43,449 bases of DNA from Oscillospiraceae bacterium (GTDB lineage Bacteria; Bacillota; Clostridia; Oscillospirales; Oscillospiraceae). Under the pieces are notes generated by a model. The model had not been told where the DNA came from. It did no database searches and was given only the letters and a program-made list of their open reading frames with translations. The stretch covers positions 1 to 43,449 of the forward strand of contig CAKASQ030000021.1 of the NCBI GenBank assembly GCA_916988195.3, in the 5' to 3' direction. Shown in pieces: positions 1 to 8,242 of this stretch (its first letter is position 1; every line of letters begins with the position of its first letter). The position numbers and the translations under genes were made by a program.

Positions 1-81
1 TTGTAGCACTTCTGCTGTCCTATATTTCGGACTTTGTATCTATTTTTCGTTCAGCTGCGTGAAGCCGATAAGCACAAAAAA
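1..81. other. left window edge, no gene seen
   Basis: No supported reading frame or clear repeat is visible in these first bases. They lie downstream of the minus-strand gene that ends at 82 and may hold its 3' untranslated region. Confidence 0.4.
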
Positions 82-396
82 TTATAGCAGATTTTTGTGA
101 ATGCTTCTACCCATGCCGTTTACGCTGTTTTTCTTCGCTGCTTCACTTGCCACCCTGCGGCGTTCCTCACTATATGGGGCGGTCAGCCGAAAGCTCAACC
201 GTCCTTTTTCAATATCAAAGGTCAGCCCTCCTTGCTCATCATCGTCGGTCTGACGGCAGCATTGCGGGTGCTTTGCCGCAAATGCCGTCAGCCGCTTTTT
301 GAGATCGGTATTGTGAGTTTGTACCTCAATGATGCGGCTATGCTCGTCAAAGTAAATCACGGTTGTCTTTTGCTTCTTGGTAAGCCCTGTTCTCAT
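82..396 (-). CDS. small conserved hypothetical protein of mobile-element type
   Basis: A basic, soluble protein of about 105 residues with no signal peptide or membrane segment. The start is placed at the ATG at 396, because AGAGG sits five bases upstream; an upstream ATG at 414 has no such site. The N terminus reads MRTGLTKKQKTTV and the C terminus is rich in Lys and Arg. I recall similar small proteins beside conjugative-element genes in Clostridia, but cannot name a family or function. It is the last of three minus-strand genes (sigma-like regulator, excisionase-like HTH, this one) that look like accessory-element content. Confidence 0.55.
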   Translation of the reverse strand: MRTGLTKKQKTTVIYFDEHSRIIEVQTHNTDLKKRLTAFAAKHPQCCRQTDDDEQGGLTFDIEKGRLSFRLTAPYSEERRRVASEAAKKNSVNGMGRSIHKNLL

Positions 397-543
397 AAAA
401 CCTCTGTTTTTCATAGATTTTTCCCAGCTCTTGAATTGGCAAAGTGCTGCGATTTTTTGATGGAAACGCCCCAAACGATGCGGGGTACATTTTGTCTTGT
501 CCTATCGGCTAATTTTCCACTTTTCCAGCTCTTGACTGCATTT

Positions 544-744
544 TCACGATGTTTTGTTTGTGCGGCTTTTCAGCCACTCCACCAGCTCATTTTTCATCAC
601 CAATTTACGCCCGCCGATCCGCAAGGTTGGGAAGTCCGGGCTACTCAAAAGGTTATATGCACCCGCTTTGGGAATCTGCAACGCTTCGGCAAGCTGCTTT
701 ACATCCATCACATCAGGCATGGCTTCAAACGGTTCTCTGCTCAT
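544..744 (-). CDS. excisionase-like helix-turn-helix DNA-binding protein
   Basis: A 66-residue protein of the MerR-like HTH_17/excisionase type. Visible hallmarks are the helix-turn-helix segment around MDVKQLAEALQIPK (residues 13-26), the wing FPTLRIGGRKLVM (residues 38-50) and the closing helix ending EWLKS. Such proteins bind bent DNA and act either as recombination directionality factors or as small regulators in mobile elements. AGGAG lies four to five bases before the ATG at 744. No integrase is adjacent; the only recombinase trace in the window is the truncated one at 20 kb, so a direct partnership is not shown. Confidence 0.75.
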   Translation of the reverse strand: MSREPFEAMPDVMDVKQLAEALQIPKAGAYNLLSSPDFPTLRIGGRKLVMKNELVEWLKSRTNKTS

Positions 745-768
745 AAAATCTCCTTTCCCGCATGAAAA

Positions 769-797
769 GCAGCAGCTACCATTTCGGTAACTGCTGC
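769..797 (-). terminator. hairpin after the sigma-like gene
   Basis: GCAGCAG-C-TACC pairs with GGTA-A-CTGCTGC around a five-base loop, and on the minus strand it is followed by TTTT. It lies between the stop at 813 and the next start at 744, so it may end or attenuate transcription there. The T-run is short. Confidence 0.5.
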
Positions 798-812
798 CGC
801 TTCTGCGTCTGT

Positions 813-1745
813 TTACTTGTCCAAATACTTCTGATACTCCGCTGTCACATAGTCCTCATAAGCTCCGGCGATTTTGGCGATCCGCTTATGGACTGCGCTG
901 GCGGTCTTGTAGCCAACCTTGTCTGCAATCTCCTGTTCGGTCAAGCCGTCCATGCGCAGCTTCAATATTTCCCGGTCTTTCTCGCTGATGCTCCGCTCGG
1001 CAAAGGCGGTGATCTGCATTTCGGAGATAACCTTCTGTTCAAACTCGCCGCGAGGGTCAGCGACCTCGAAAATATCGCCGTCCTCATTCTCCATCATTTC
1101 ATCCAGAGAAATCGGCTTGCCGGAGCGGTTGTGATTCCACTTCCGCATGAAATCCGTCTTGACGGTGCTGCCGGTGGTTTCATAGTCCTCCATGGTGCGG
1201 TTTTCCCAGATCGCGTCGATCATCGGCTGCCAGTTCTGTTCCGCAATCACCATGTCGGTGACATTGCCGACCAGATTGCTGAACTGTTGATAGGTCAGCC
1301 ACGGCACCTCCACGCCCTGCGGGATGTTATATAGGTTTTGAAAGCCCAATCCGTTCTGCTCAAATTTCATGCGGACGTAGGGGATGATACTGTACGATAG
1401 CCGCCACAAAGGGAAATGTCCTGCGTACTGATTCCAGCTGCCGGGAATATCGCGGTAATTGCCTTTGCGGTCTTTCACTTGAAAGAATTGCCATGCGCAC
1501 CATGCGTAGCAATCCCACACAAGCAGCTTGAACATATCGTCACATACGATGTGGTCATATTTGTCCGTCCACAAAACCTCATACGGGCAGCGAGGCAGCT
1601 CATAGGCTGGTTTCCATTTCTCCGCAAGCTCTCGCGGCAAGCTGTAAAACAGCGTCAGCCATGATTTGTCGCTGTCCTGTGGTATCTCAATGATCTCACC
1701 GGGCAGCACCACAAGAAAACCCTTCGGGCCTGTCTGCTTGTCCAT
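813..1745 (-). CDS. sigma-70 region 4-like regulatory protein
   Basis: About 310 residues. The last 70 residues carry a sigma-70 region 4 / LuxR-like helix-turn-helix: SEKDREILKLRMDGLTEQEI followed by ADKVGYKTASAVHKRIAKI. The N-terminal 200 residues are rich in Trp and Tyr and match no family I can name. The start is taken at the ATG at 1745 because GGAGGT lies seven bases upstream; the in-frame ATG nine codons earlier has none. Proteins of this build occur in clostridial conjugative elements and are often annotated as sigma factors. No region 2 (core-binding and -10 recognition) is evident, so a true sigma factor is doubtful. Confidence 0.6.
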   Translation of the reverse strand: MDKQTGPKGFLVVLPGEIIEIPQDSDKSWLTLFYSLPRELAEKWKPAYELPRCPYEVLWTDKYDHIVCDDMFKLLVWDCYAWCAWQFFQVKDRKGNYRDIPGSWNQYAGHFPLWRLSYSIIPYVRMKFEQNGLGFQNLYNIPQGVEVPWLTYQQFSNLVGNVTDMVIAEQNWQPMIDAIWENRTMEDYETTGSTVKTDFMRKWNHNRSGKPISLDEMMENEDGDIFEVADPRGEFEQKVISEMQITAFAERSISEKDREILKLRMDGLTEQEIADKVGYKTASAVHKRIAKIAGAYEDYVTAEYQKYLDK

Positions 1746-1835
1746 CAACGTCACCTCCAATCGCTTCTGCATTCAGCCCTCTACTATATATGGCATGAGA
1801 ACGGCTGAATTGTTCCAATGCTTCTAAACTTTTTT

Positions 1836-1893
1836 GAGATTTTTTGAAAAAATCTCGGAATGGATGGGATAGGATTGGTTTAAGGCAATTATA
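1836..1893 (-). promoter_or_regulatory. possible promoter and leader hairpin of the sigma-like gene
   Basis: On the minus strand TATAAT (1888-1893) would start transcription near 1880; a -35 box is not clear. In the leader, GAGATTTTTT and AAAAAATCTC (1836-1856) form a perfect inverted repeat around one base. It is not followed by a T-run on either strand, so an operator or leader structure is more likely than a terminator. Otherwise 1746-1930 holds nothing recognisable. Confidence 0.35.
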
Positions 1894-1933
1894 CCTGAAA
1901 GCTGTGAATAAATCTATTGCTTTTCGTGACGGC

Positions 1934-1976
1934 AAAAAAATAACGGGTATCCGGCTCTCACCAGATACCCGTTATT
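1934..1976 (-). terminator. rho-independent terminator downstream of the GntR gene
   Basis: A perfect 13-bp stem (AATAACGGGTATC with GATACCCGTTATT) with a 12-base loop is followed on the minus strand by seven T. It ends transcription arriving from the GntR gene and separates the catabolic locus from the mobile-type genes on the left. Confidence 0.85.
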
Positions 1977-2120
1977 CCGTTGCCAATCCCGCCTGACAGA
2001 TGCCATAATCGTAATTTCTGGAATTACTTTCTTATGAGCACCCATGCGATGGGGCGGCGGCTTTTTAAATGGGTTTTGTGGGTTTTGCACGCTCTGCCGG
2101 CACCGGTGGGCAGCGCGGGA

Positions 2121-2864
2121 TCAGTAATTATCCGGCAGATAATCGATGACATCCGTCCGGTAACAGAGGCAGGCGTCTTCGAAGGGGATATCCGTTCCAC
2201 TGAACTTGGAGACAAACGTCAGATACAAAAGCGGGAAACCGGTCAGCACCTGCAGCTTTTTTGCGATCTCATTCGTTGCGGAAACCGCCCGCAGCTTTCG
2301 GTCGAACTTATACACCTGCTGATGATAGTCCTCCTCAATAATGCGCATCATGGAAGACTCCGCCAGGTCATACTGCTCAAAACCGGGCAGATGCTCCAGG
2401 CTGATATAGCTTTTCCCATAGATCGCCGGGTCGTCATCTCCGTAGTAGATGCGCTCATAGAGCAAAACCTGCCTGCCGGGTTTGATGCGAAGGCGCTCGG
2501 CCACATCCTCCGGGCAGGGGATGATCTCGCGGCTGATCACGCGGCGCGTCGGCTTCAGGTTGAAACTGCGGAGCAGATCACTGCAGCTCACGCAGTTTCT
2601 GTATTTTCCCTCTTTTGATTGCGACGTGTCCTGGACAAAGGTTCCTTTGCCCTGGATGCGATAGATCGTCCCCTCCTGCACAAGATCTTCCAGCGCTTTG
2701 CGCACCGTGATTCGGCTGACCCCATACCGCTTCATCAACATGGACTCTGACGGAAGCATATCTCCGATTTTAAATTCCTGTGTGTGGATGCGATTTTCCA
2801 GATCCAGTTTCACCATGTGATATTTCGGAAGAACGCTATCCATTGTTGCAGCATTATATGCCAT
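2121..2864 (-). CDS. GntR-family transcriptional regulator with UTRA domain
   Basis: About 247 residues. The N-terminal winged helix-turn-helix is clear: LPSESMLMKRYGVSRITVRK followed by ALEDLVQEGTIYRIQGKGTF. The remaining ~160 residues fit a UTRA (HutC-type) effector domain, which senses a small metabolite, often a sugar phosphate or related ligand. The ATG at 2864 has a G-rich stretch six bases upstream; ATGs at 2870 and 2843 are alternatives. The gene lies at the 3' end of the catabolic operon but has its own promoter (2955-2983) and terminator, so it is the likely local regulator of that operon. Its operator has not been identified. Confidence 0.9.
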   Translation of the reverse strand: MAYNAATMDSVLPKYHMVKLDLENRIHTQEFKIGDMLPSESMLMKRYGVSRITVRKALEDLVQEGTIYRIQGKGTFVQDTSQSKEGKYRNCVSCSDLLRSFNLKPTRRVISREIIPCPEDVAERLRIKPGRQVLLYERIYYGDDDPAIYGKSYISLEHLPGFEQYDLAESSMMRIIEEDYHQQVYKFDRKLRAVSATNEIAKKLQVLTGFPLLYLTFVSKFSGTDIPFEDACLCYRTDVIDYLPDNY

Positions 2865-2954
2865 GCTCATCCCCCGCTCAGCTGTATTGTTCTGCGTGTG
2901 CTGCGTTAGCCGCTGCGCCCAACAGCAACTTGTTCTATACTTTTCTTTTAAATG

Positions 2955-2983
2955 ATTATAACATATTATACATGATTTGCCAA
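2955..2983 (-). promoter_or_regulatory. promoter of the GntR gene
   Basis: Minus strand TTGGCA (2978-2983), 17-base spacer, TATAAT (2955-2960). The spacer and -10 contain TATAA-tatg-TTATA, a short palindrome that could be an autoregulatory site. The promoter lies between the stop of the upstream TrpA-like gene (3034) and the GntR start (2864). Confidence 0.75.
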
Positions 2984-3033
2984 GCCACGAAAACCATGAA
3001 ATTACGGATCATTTCTGCCGCTTTTCTGATTAT

Positions 3034-3768
3034 TCAGTTTGTTTCTGCAAGACTCTGGAAGGATTCCATCAACGGCCAGAGTTTTTCTTCGTCATCCCAG
3101 AGGCGCATCAGCACGTTCCCGATGATCGCGCCAGCCCCGCCGGTCTGCCGGACTTCCAGAAGCTGCTCATAGGTTCGGATGCCAAAGACACTGTAGACCC
3201 TCCCCTTTACGCCGCGCTGGCGGATATAGGCAAACTTCTTCGGCCAAGTCTCATAGCCAGGGACATCGTGCTCGCCGGGCTTTTTGTTGCGGAGAGAAAT
3301 GAAGCTGTTCTCGCCGCCGGCAATCGCCAGCTGGATCCGCGCCTCCGGCAGTTCATGCGGAATGGAGCGGAAAATCTTGATACCTTCGCTTTCGATGCGC
3401 TCAAAATTCTCCAGCGACGCGCCCGGAATCATGAAGCTGCGCACACCGATCTCTTTGCCGAACGCGATGAACTTTTCCACGCCAATAGCGTCCACAACGT
3501 CGTTGTAGACCACGACATGCAGTTCCAGCTCCGGATGGCGCCGGCGGATTTCCCGGATGCCGTCCATGTAGGTATCATAACCGACGCCCTCGGAGAGGGT
3601 ATTTTTCATCATCTCCTTGACGAAGTCCGTCTCAGAAAACGGATCCTTGGAGGGCATATCGATCTGGAAGGCCTTTGCGCCGTGCGCAACGTAGCGGTCC
3701 ACCATTTCAAGCGTCCGCTCCACCGTCGGGCAGGCGATGCAGACATAATAGATCACCGAAAAACTCAT
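3034..3768 (-). CDS. TrpA-like TIM-barrel protein, copy A
   Basis: A 244-residue protein with the fold of tryptophan synthase alpha subunit (TrpA), which normally splits indole-glycerol phosphate by a retro-aldol step. The start is the ATG at 3768, with AAAGGAG five bases upstream. Phosphate-site motifs survive near the C terminus (VFGIRTYEQLLEV and GAGAIIGN). The segment FQIDMPSKDPFSE (residues 34-46) aligns with the TrpA stretch holding Glu49 and Asp60. On that alignment Glu49 is Gln35, and an acid, Glu46, stands at the Asp60 position. No TrpB gene is near. It is the last enzyme gene of the operon, 11 bases after the MFS gene. The substrate is unknown; a phosphorylated aldol-type substrate is inferred. 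Confidence 0.75.
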   Translation of the reverse strand: MSFSVIYYVCIACPTVERTLEMVDRYVAHGAKAFQIDMPSKDPFSETDFVKEMMKNTLSEGVGYDTYMDGIREIRRRHPELELHVVVYNDVVDAIGVEKFIAFGKEIGVRSFMIPGASLENFERIESEGIKIFRSIPHELPEARIQLAIAGGENSFISLRNKKPGEHDVPGYETWPKKFAYIRQRGVKGRVYSVFGIRTYEQLLEVRQTGGAGAIIGNVLMRLWDDEEKLWPLMESFQSLAETN

Positions 3769-3779
3769 AGTGTCTCCTT

Positions 3780-5060
3780 TCAATTCTTCAAATCATAGGG
3801 TATTCCGAACGCGCCTTTCCAGGCTTTCCGGGCGCTGTGCTCGGCGGCAAAGATCAGGACCAGCGCCGCGGCGATCATGCAAGCATAGATGCACCAGGCG
3901 GGGCGATACGAGTCGAAGCTGTCATGCCAGAATGCAGAGAAGGGAATGCCGATTGCCATGCCGAGATAGTAGATTGTGGTGATCAGGCCATAGTTTGCGC
4001 TGTAATCCTGGTCACCGAAGAGGCGGTTTGTGATATAGGTCGGCGGCACGATCTGGATCCCGGAGCTTACGCCGAAGAGCACAACTGTGCAGATGAGCAA
4101 CATGCGGTTTCCGCAGAAGTTGAACATGACATAGGCCAAGCAGGCCGTGACACAGACAAAGGTGCTGGCTTTTCGAATGCCAAATTTGTCGTAGACCGCA
4201 CCCATACAGGCCTTGCTTGCGATGCCGATCGCCATCATCACGGAATACCAGCGCGCCGCCTCGACGACCGGATAGCCGAGATCGCTCCAGTATGCGATTG
4301 CATGCTGCTGAACACCGTAACTTGTCATCGAGATAAAGGCAATGGCAACGGCAAACAGCCAGAAGCTCTTCTGGCGGATCGTCTCTTTATGGGAGAAACC
4401 GGCCAGGCTTGTCTGCCGTCCGCTTTCCGCCGCATGGGCTGCACCGAGCGGCTGCAGGCCGCAGTCTGCGGGCTTTTCCTTCAACAAGAACACAGACGAC
4501 GGCACGCTGAGCAGGAAGAAGGCAATGCCCACCACGCGGTAGGCGGTCTGCCAGGAGCTGGTTTCGATCAGCTTTGCGGCGAGCGGCGAGAGCAGCATGC
4601 TGGACAGGCCCATCCCGGAAAACGAGATGCTGGTTGCAACGCCGCGTTTTTCCACGAACCAGTTCGACGTCAGAATCACAATCGGAACCGCATTCATAAA
4701 GCACGAGAAAAAGCCGCAGAGCGCAGAAAGGACATAAAATACCACAAGGCTGCGCGCAAAGGAAAAGCAGAACACTGCCGTGGCAGCAAAGACCGCGCTG
4801 CAGATGACCGTGCGCCGCAGCGGCACACGCCGGAAGATCCCGGCGACAGACGGCATCATCAGCATGATGGTCAGGTTGAGCACAGTGCTCGTCAGCGAAA
4901 ACGCCGAGCGGGAGACGCCGAGCGCTTCGGAAACGGGCTTAAAAAAGGTACTGAGCACCCCGGAGAGGATGCCGCTTGCGGCGGAAAGCAGCATACAGCA
5001 AAGCACAATGACCCAGCCGTAGAACAGCCGGCCCCGGCGGGAAGTTTGTGTTTCGTTCAT
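3780..5060 (-). CDS. MFS transporter, monocarboxylate/OFA-like
   Basis: A 426-residue membrane protein with about 12 hydrophobic segments. The N terminus (FYGWVIVLCCMLL) resembles the oxalate/formate antiporter and monocarboxylate branch of the major facilitator superfamily, which moves small organic acids. Its start overlaps the stop of the upstream TrpA-like gene by four bases (ATGA), so translation is coupled. Sitting inside the operon between the two TrpA-like genes, it could export an acidic end product or bring in a related substrate. The ABC transporter of the same operon probably handles the main substrate. The family is secure; the substrate is inference. Confidence 0.85.
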   Translation of the reverse strand: MNETQTSRRGRLFYGWVIVLCCMLLSAASGILSGVLSTFFKPVSEALGVSRSAFSLTSTVLNLTIMLMMPSVAGIFRRVPLRRTVICSAVFAATAVFCFSFARSLVVFYVLSALCGFFSCFMNAVPIVILTSNWFVEKRGVATSISFSGMGLSSMLLSPLAAKLIETSSWQTAYRVVGIAFFLLSVPSSVFLLKEKPADCGLQPLGAAHAAESGRQTSLAGFSHKETIRQKSFWLFAVAIAFISMTSYGVQQHAIAYWSDLGYPVVEAARWYSVMMAIGIASKACMGAVYDKFGIRKASTFVCVTACLAYVMFNFCGNRMLLICTVVLFGVSSGIQIVPPTYITNRLFGDQDYSANYGLITTIYYLGMAIGIPFSAFWHDSFDSYRPAWCIYACMIAAALVLIFAAEHSARKAWKGAFGIPYDLKN

Positions 5061-5791
5061 ACACCCTCCCGCGCTGCATCGATTGCATTCCGAAATTCCC
5101 GAACCGTCCGGATCAGGGTATCGTGCTGGCCCTGGAGTTTCAGGATGGAGGTTCCAAGGAAGACGCCGTCTGCGCCGGCCGCTCGAACCTTGACCGCGTC
5201 CTCCGGCGTGCGGACGCCACCGCCGCAGTAGAGCGGCGCGGTTACGCCGGCAGCTTTGACGTACGCAATGCGCTGCGCAACAGTTTCAAAGCCGGGACGG
5301 CACTTTTCCGGTGGGGCGAAGGCCGTCATGTAGACGAATCCCCGGCAGTCACGGGCTTCTTCGACGGCCTCGTCCGTAAAGTTTGCGCGGACCAAGCCGG
5401 CGATCCGGATGCCCGCATGCTCCAGCACGGAGATGAGGGTGGGATCGGTCAGATTGGGGGAGTTGACGTCGCAGATCCCGTTTGCTTCGCAAAAGACGGC
5501 AAGCTTCTCCGCGCCGATGTGCTGCGCAACCTGCTGATAGAGCAGGAGCGTCACCGGGCAGGATGGGTGCCGGGCCGTGAAACGCGCGATGGCATCCAGA
5601 TGGCACGCATAGTCCGGGCAGGCCATATAGGCCTGCACCATCAGGTCTGCAAGGTAGGGCGCCTCTGTGTTGTCCAAAAGCGGCAGGCTGATCTCCAGCA
5701 TATCGCATCCGCCCTGCAGATATTCCTCCGCGAGCTCGAAGCTCGCTTCCACAGACGGATAGCCGCTGGTCACATAACCAATCAGTTTCAT
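5057..5791 (-). CDS. TrpA-like TIM-barrel protein, copy B
   Basis: A 244-residue protein, the same length as copy A, starting MKLIGYVTSGYPSVE, which closely resembles the beta-1 region of TrpA. C-terminal phosphate-binding motifs are good: YCGGGVRTPEDA and GVFLGTSIL. In the catalytic segment MLEISLPLLDNTEAPY the Glu49 equivalent is kept (Glu33). The Asp60 position falls on Ala44, with Glu43 next to it. Copies A and B thus differ at both acid positions. The gene overlaps BtpA upstream and MFS downstream by four bases each. No tryptophan gene is adjacent, so a catabolic lyase or aldolase on a phosphorylated intermediate is more likely than tryptophan synthesis. Confidence 0.78.
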   Translation of the reverse strand: MKLIGYVTSGYPSVEASFELAEEYLQGGCDMLEISLPLLDNTEAPYLADLMVQAYMACPDYACHLDAIARFTARHPSCPVTLLLYQQVAQHIGAEKLAVFCEANGICDVNSPNLTDPTLISVLEHAGIRIAGLVRANFTDEAVEEARDCRGFVYMTAFAPPEKCRPGFETVAQRIAYVKAAGVTAPLYCGGGVRTPEDAVKVRAAGADGVFLGTSILKLQGQHDTLIRTVREFRNAIDAAREGV

Positions 5792-6594
5792 CCCGCGACC
5801 CCCTCCCGAACGGCCTGCATGAACCGTTTTGCCAGCACTTCATCTACCGGGTTCATCAGATCCCCGTGCTGCTTCAACGCAGAGCCGATGATCGCGCCGT
5901 CGCAGACCGTAAACTGCTCTTTTGCGTTCTTTTCCGTCATTCCGCTGCCGACGACGACCGGCAGATGGGTCGAAGCCTTGACACGCTTCAGCGTCTCCAT
6001 CGGCGTCTCCATCCCGGTGGCCATACCGGTCACGATCAGCGCGTCCGCGCCAACGCTTTCCGCCCATTTACTGGACGCTTCGACCGGAATTTCGGGGTTC
6101 AGGGCGTAGGTATGCTTGACCTGCACATCTGCGAAGATGCGGATGTACTCCAGGCCGCAGCGCTTGCGGAGCATGACCGCCTTTGCCCCGTTTGGATTGA
6201 TCAGGCCAGTGCTTCCAATGCGGATGTCCACGAAATACGGTACGCGGATAAACTCAATACCTGCCGAGCCGCCGATCATGAATCCGGCCAGTGCATCTCC
6301 GCAGGCATCGATGCCGATCGGCAGATGCACGCTGCGGCGGACATGGTCGCAGGCAATGGCAAAGGTCGAGATCTGCCAGGGAGACATCTGCGGCGCGTCA
6401 TTCGGTGCGTCGTTGACGTTTTCCACGATAATGGCGTCAAAGCCGGCAGCTTCCAGTCTGCGTGCATCTGCAACAGCCCGTTCGATGATCGGGGCGATCT
6501 CGCCGCCGTAGTGCAATGTCCCGGGCAGGGGCAGAAGGTGCACCATTCCGATGGTGATCTTTTCCCCCTGTTTCATTCTTTCAACAATATCCAT
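5788..6594 (-). CDS. BtpA/SgcQ-family TIM-barrel protein
   Basis: A 268-residue protein of the BtpA family (Pfam PF03437), a TIM barrel related to phosphate-binding aldolases and synthases. Diagnostic stretches are GMVHLLPLPG (residues 16-25), the acidic strand VENVNDAP, DALIVTGMATG in the C-terminal half and GAIIGSALK at the phosphate site. Family members include cyanobacterial BtpA and E. coli SgcQ, the latter in a sugar operon; biochemical roles are poorly known. The gene starts 20 bases after the PfkB stop and overlaps the next TrpA-like gene by four bases. Three phosphate-site TIM barrels in one operon suggest successive steps on one phosphorylated molecule. Confidence 0.85.
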   Translation of the reverse strand: MDIVERMKQGEKITIGMVHLLPLPGTLHYGGEIAPIIERAVADARRLEAAGFDAIIVENVNDAPNDAPQMSPWQISTFAIACDHVRRSVHLPIGIDACGDALAGFMIGGSAGIEFIRVPYFVDIRIGSTGLINPNGAKAVMLRKRCGLEYIRIFADVQVKHTYALNPEIPVEASSKWAESVGADALIVTGMATGMETPMETLKRVKASTHLPVVVGSGMTEKNAKEQFTVCDGAIIGSALKQHGDLMNPVDEVLAKRFMQAVREGVAG

Positions 6595-6614
6595 ATTCTC
6601 CTCGCATTTCTGTG

Positions 6615-7589
6615 CTACATCGCATCCGGCCTGGTTTGATTGCGGGCGAGCAGCGCTTCCTCATCCGGCAAATTTGTTGTGCTGCCATCGCATTCGATGA
6701 CGAAAGAGGCCAGGGTGCTTCCATACTGCGCGCAAACCGGAAGCGGTTTTTTCCTGGACATTCCGTAGAGGAAGCCGGCAACAAAGCCGTCCCCGGCGCC
6801 GACCGCATCCACAAATCCGTTTCCGCCGCTTGTGATCGGAACCAGCGTCTGCTCATAATCGCGGCCGCTGTTCTTGTCGTAGATCAGGCAGCCTCGCTTG
6901 CCAAGCGTCGTGACGATCACCTGGGCCTTGGCCGTTCGGAACAGATCTGTGATATGATCCAGAGAAAACTGTTTCTCAATTGCTCTTGCCTCCGCTTCGT
7001 TGGTGAAAAGCACGGCCGTTTCGCCGAGGATCTCACGGAGCATGTCGTGTGAGATCTGCGCCGGATCGTTCCGATAAGAATAGATCAGCGGTTTTTCGTG
7101 TTTTCGGGCCATCTCCACCGTCTGCCAGCCGGTATCCGGCGTACTCATGACGAGGATGACGGCATTGCTGTTTGTGAAGAACGAGTCTTGAAACGTCACA
7201 GGTCTACGCTGAAACCCGTTGCCATCGACATCTTTGCCGAACCAATAGGCGATCGTCAGATTGTCGCCCTGCTCATCGCCCATCATCAGGCACTGAAAAT
7301 ACCGCTCGGCCAACGGGCCGAAGATGCCGTCCTCCGGGAAGCCATAGCGGAGGCTGTCCTGGTGCAGCCGCTCGGCCAGCATGGGATGGGCATGCGTGAG
7401 CACCGGCATGACCGGGACGCCGAGCTTGGCCAGGCCGCTGTAGATATTGAAGCCGCAGCCCCCGAAGTACAGCTCCGCCGGATTCCGGTTGATGGGCATG
7501 GAGGTCTCCCCGACCTCCGGCAGCTTTTGAAAACGCAGCATCTGCACCATTGCGGCGCCGCCGACGAGCGTATAATCATACTGCTTCAT
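6615..7589 (-). CDS. PfkB-family carbohydrate/nucleoside kinase
   Basis: A 324-residue ribokinase-fold kinase. The PfkB signature DAVGAGDGFVAGFL (from residue 261) carries the catalytic base Asp267. The glycine-rich sugar-binding element YFGGCGFN (41-48) and the NE motif (Asn197-Glu198, for Mg and phosphate) are also present. Family members phosphorylate ribose, fructose, adenosine, inosine, pseudouridine and similar sugars or nucleosides using ATP. The gene lies 15 bases after the isochorismatase-like gene and 20 before btpA, in an operon with a BMP-type nucleoside transporter. A nucleoside or pentose analogue is therefore the probable substrate. It is too diverged for me to assign to ribokinase or PsuK specifically. 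Confidence 0.88.
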   Translation of the reverse strand: MKQYDYTLVGGAAMVQMLRFQKLPEVGETSMPINRNPAELYFGGCGFNIYSGLAKLGVPVMPVLTHAHPMLAERLHQDSLRYGFPEDGIFGPLAERYFQCLMMGDEQGDNLTIAYWFGKDVDGNGFQRRPVTFQDSFFTNSNAVILVMSTPDTGWQTVEMARKHEKPLIYSYRNDPAQISHDMLREILGETAVLFTNEAEARAIEKQFSLDHITDLFRTAKAQVIVTTLGKRGCLIYDKNSGRDYEQTLVPITSGGNGFVDAVGAGDGFVAGFLYGMSRKKPLPVCAQYGSTLASFVIECDGSTTNLPDEEALLARNQTRPDAM

Positions 7590-7604
7590 ATCTGCTCCTA
7601 TCGC

Positions 7605-8201
7605 TTAAAACGCGCCGCTATCCAGGCGCTCCAGCACTTCGGCGGAATCGAGCACTTTGGCGAAATATTTGTTCATCTCCGCCAGATGGTATGCCTTGAT
7701 CTCCTCGTTGTTGGTGGACGTCATATCCCGGATGATGTAGGTTTTATAGCCATGGCTGGCCGAATCGACGACGGTCTGCCGGCAGCAAATATTGGTTTTG
7801 ATGCCGCAGACGACCACGTTTTCGATTCCGTTCTGCTCCAGGGCTTCCAGAAGCGGCGTTCCCCAGAAGGCACTGTAAGTATGCTTGCAGATAACAAGAT
7901 CCTTTTCCGGCACAACCCGCAGCCGGTCGTCCAGCTCCAGCATTTCGTCGGTCTTCTTGCTGAGCACGCGCCCCTCCAGATCGGGATTGATTGCAGGCGC
8001 GGCGCAGGTCAGGCCGGATGAGAGCTGCGTCTTGGTCCAGATATAGATGATGAGAGCGCCCTTTTCGCGCATTTTGTTGAGGTTTTCCGCGACACGGTCC
8101 ATCATTTCCGTTGCCGTTTCATAATAGTTGTTTCCACCCGGCATTGTCAGCGACTTCTGAAGATCCACCGCGATGATCGCGGTCTTTTTACTTACTTTCA
8201 T
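7605..8201 (-). CDS. isochorismatase-like cysteine hydrolase
   Basis: A 198-residue protein of the isochorismatase/nicotinamidase superfamily. The catalytic triad is visible: Asp13 in AVDLQ, Lys106 in ICKHTYSAF and Cys139 in CGIKTNICC. These enzymes hydrolyse amides such as nicotinamide, carbamoylsarcosine and ureidoacrylate, or vinyl ethers such as isochorismate. The start at 8201 has GGAG eight bases upstream. It lies between the permease and kinase genes of the operon, so it plausibly acts on the ring or amide part released from the imported compound. The exact substrate cannot be read from the sequence. Confidence 0.88.
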   Translation of the reverse strand: MKVSKKTAIIAVDLQKSLTMPGGNNYYETATEMMDRVAENLNKMREKGALIIYIWTKTQLSSGLTCAAPAINPDLEGRVLSKKTDEMLELDDRLRVVPEKDLVICKHTYSAFWGTPLLEALEQNGIENVVVCGIKTNICCRQTVVDSASHGYKTYIIRDMTSTNNEEIKAYHLAEMNKYFAKVLDSAEVLERLDSGAF

Positions 8202-8242
8202 CTTTCACGCTCCATTCTTTCAGCTCTTACATTTCTTTGCGT

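Noticed and set aside
97-765. Plus-strand open frames opposite the mobile-type genes at 82-744
   Set aside because: No ribosome site and no recognisable domain; the minus-strand genes have good starts and motifs.
3034-5791. TrpA-like genes as part of tryptophan biosynthesis
   Set aside because: No trpB or other trp gene is near, catalytic acids are altered, and the operon context is uptake and catabolism.
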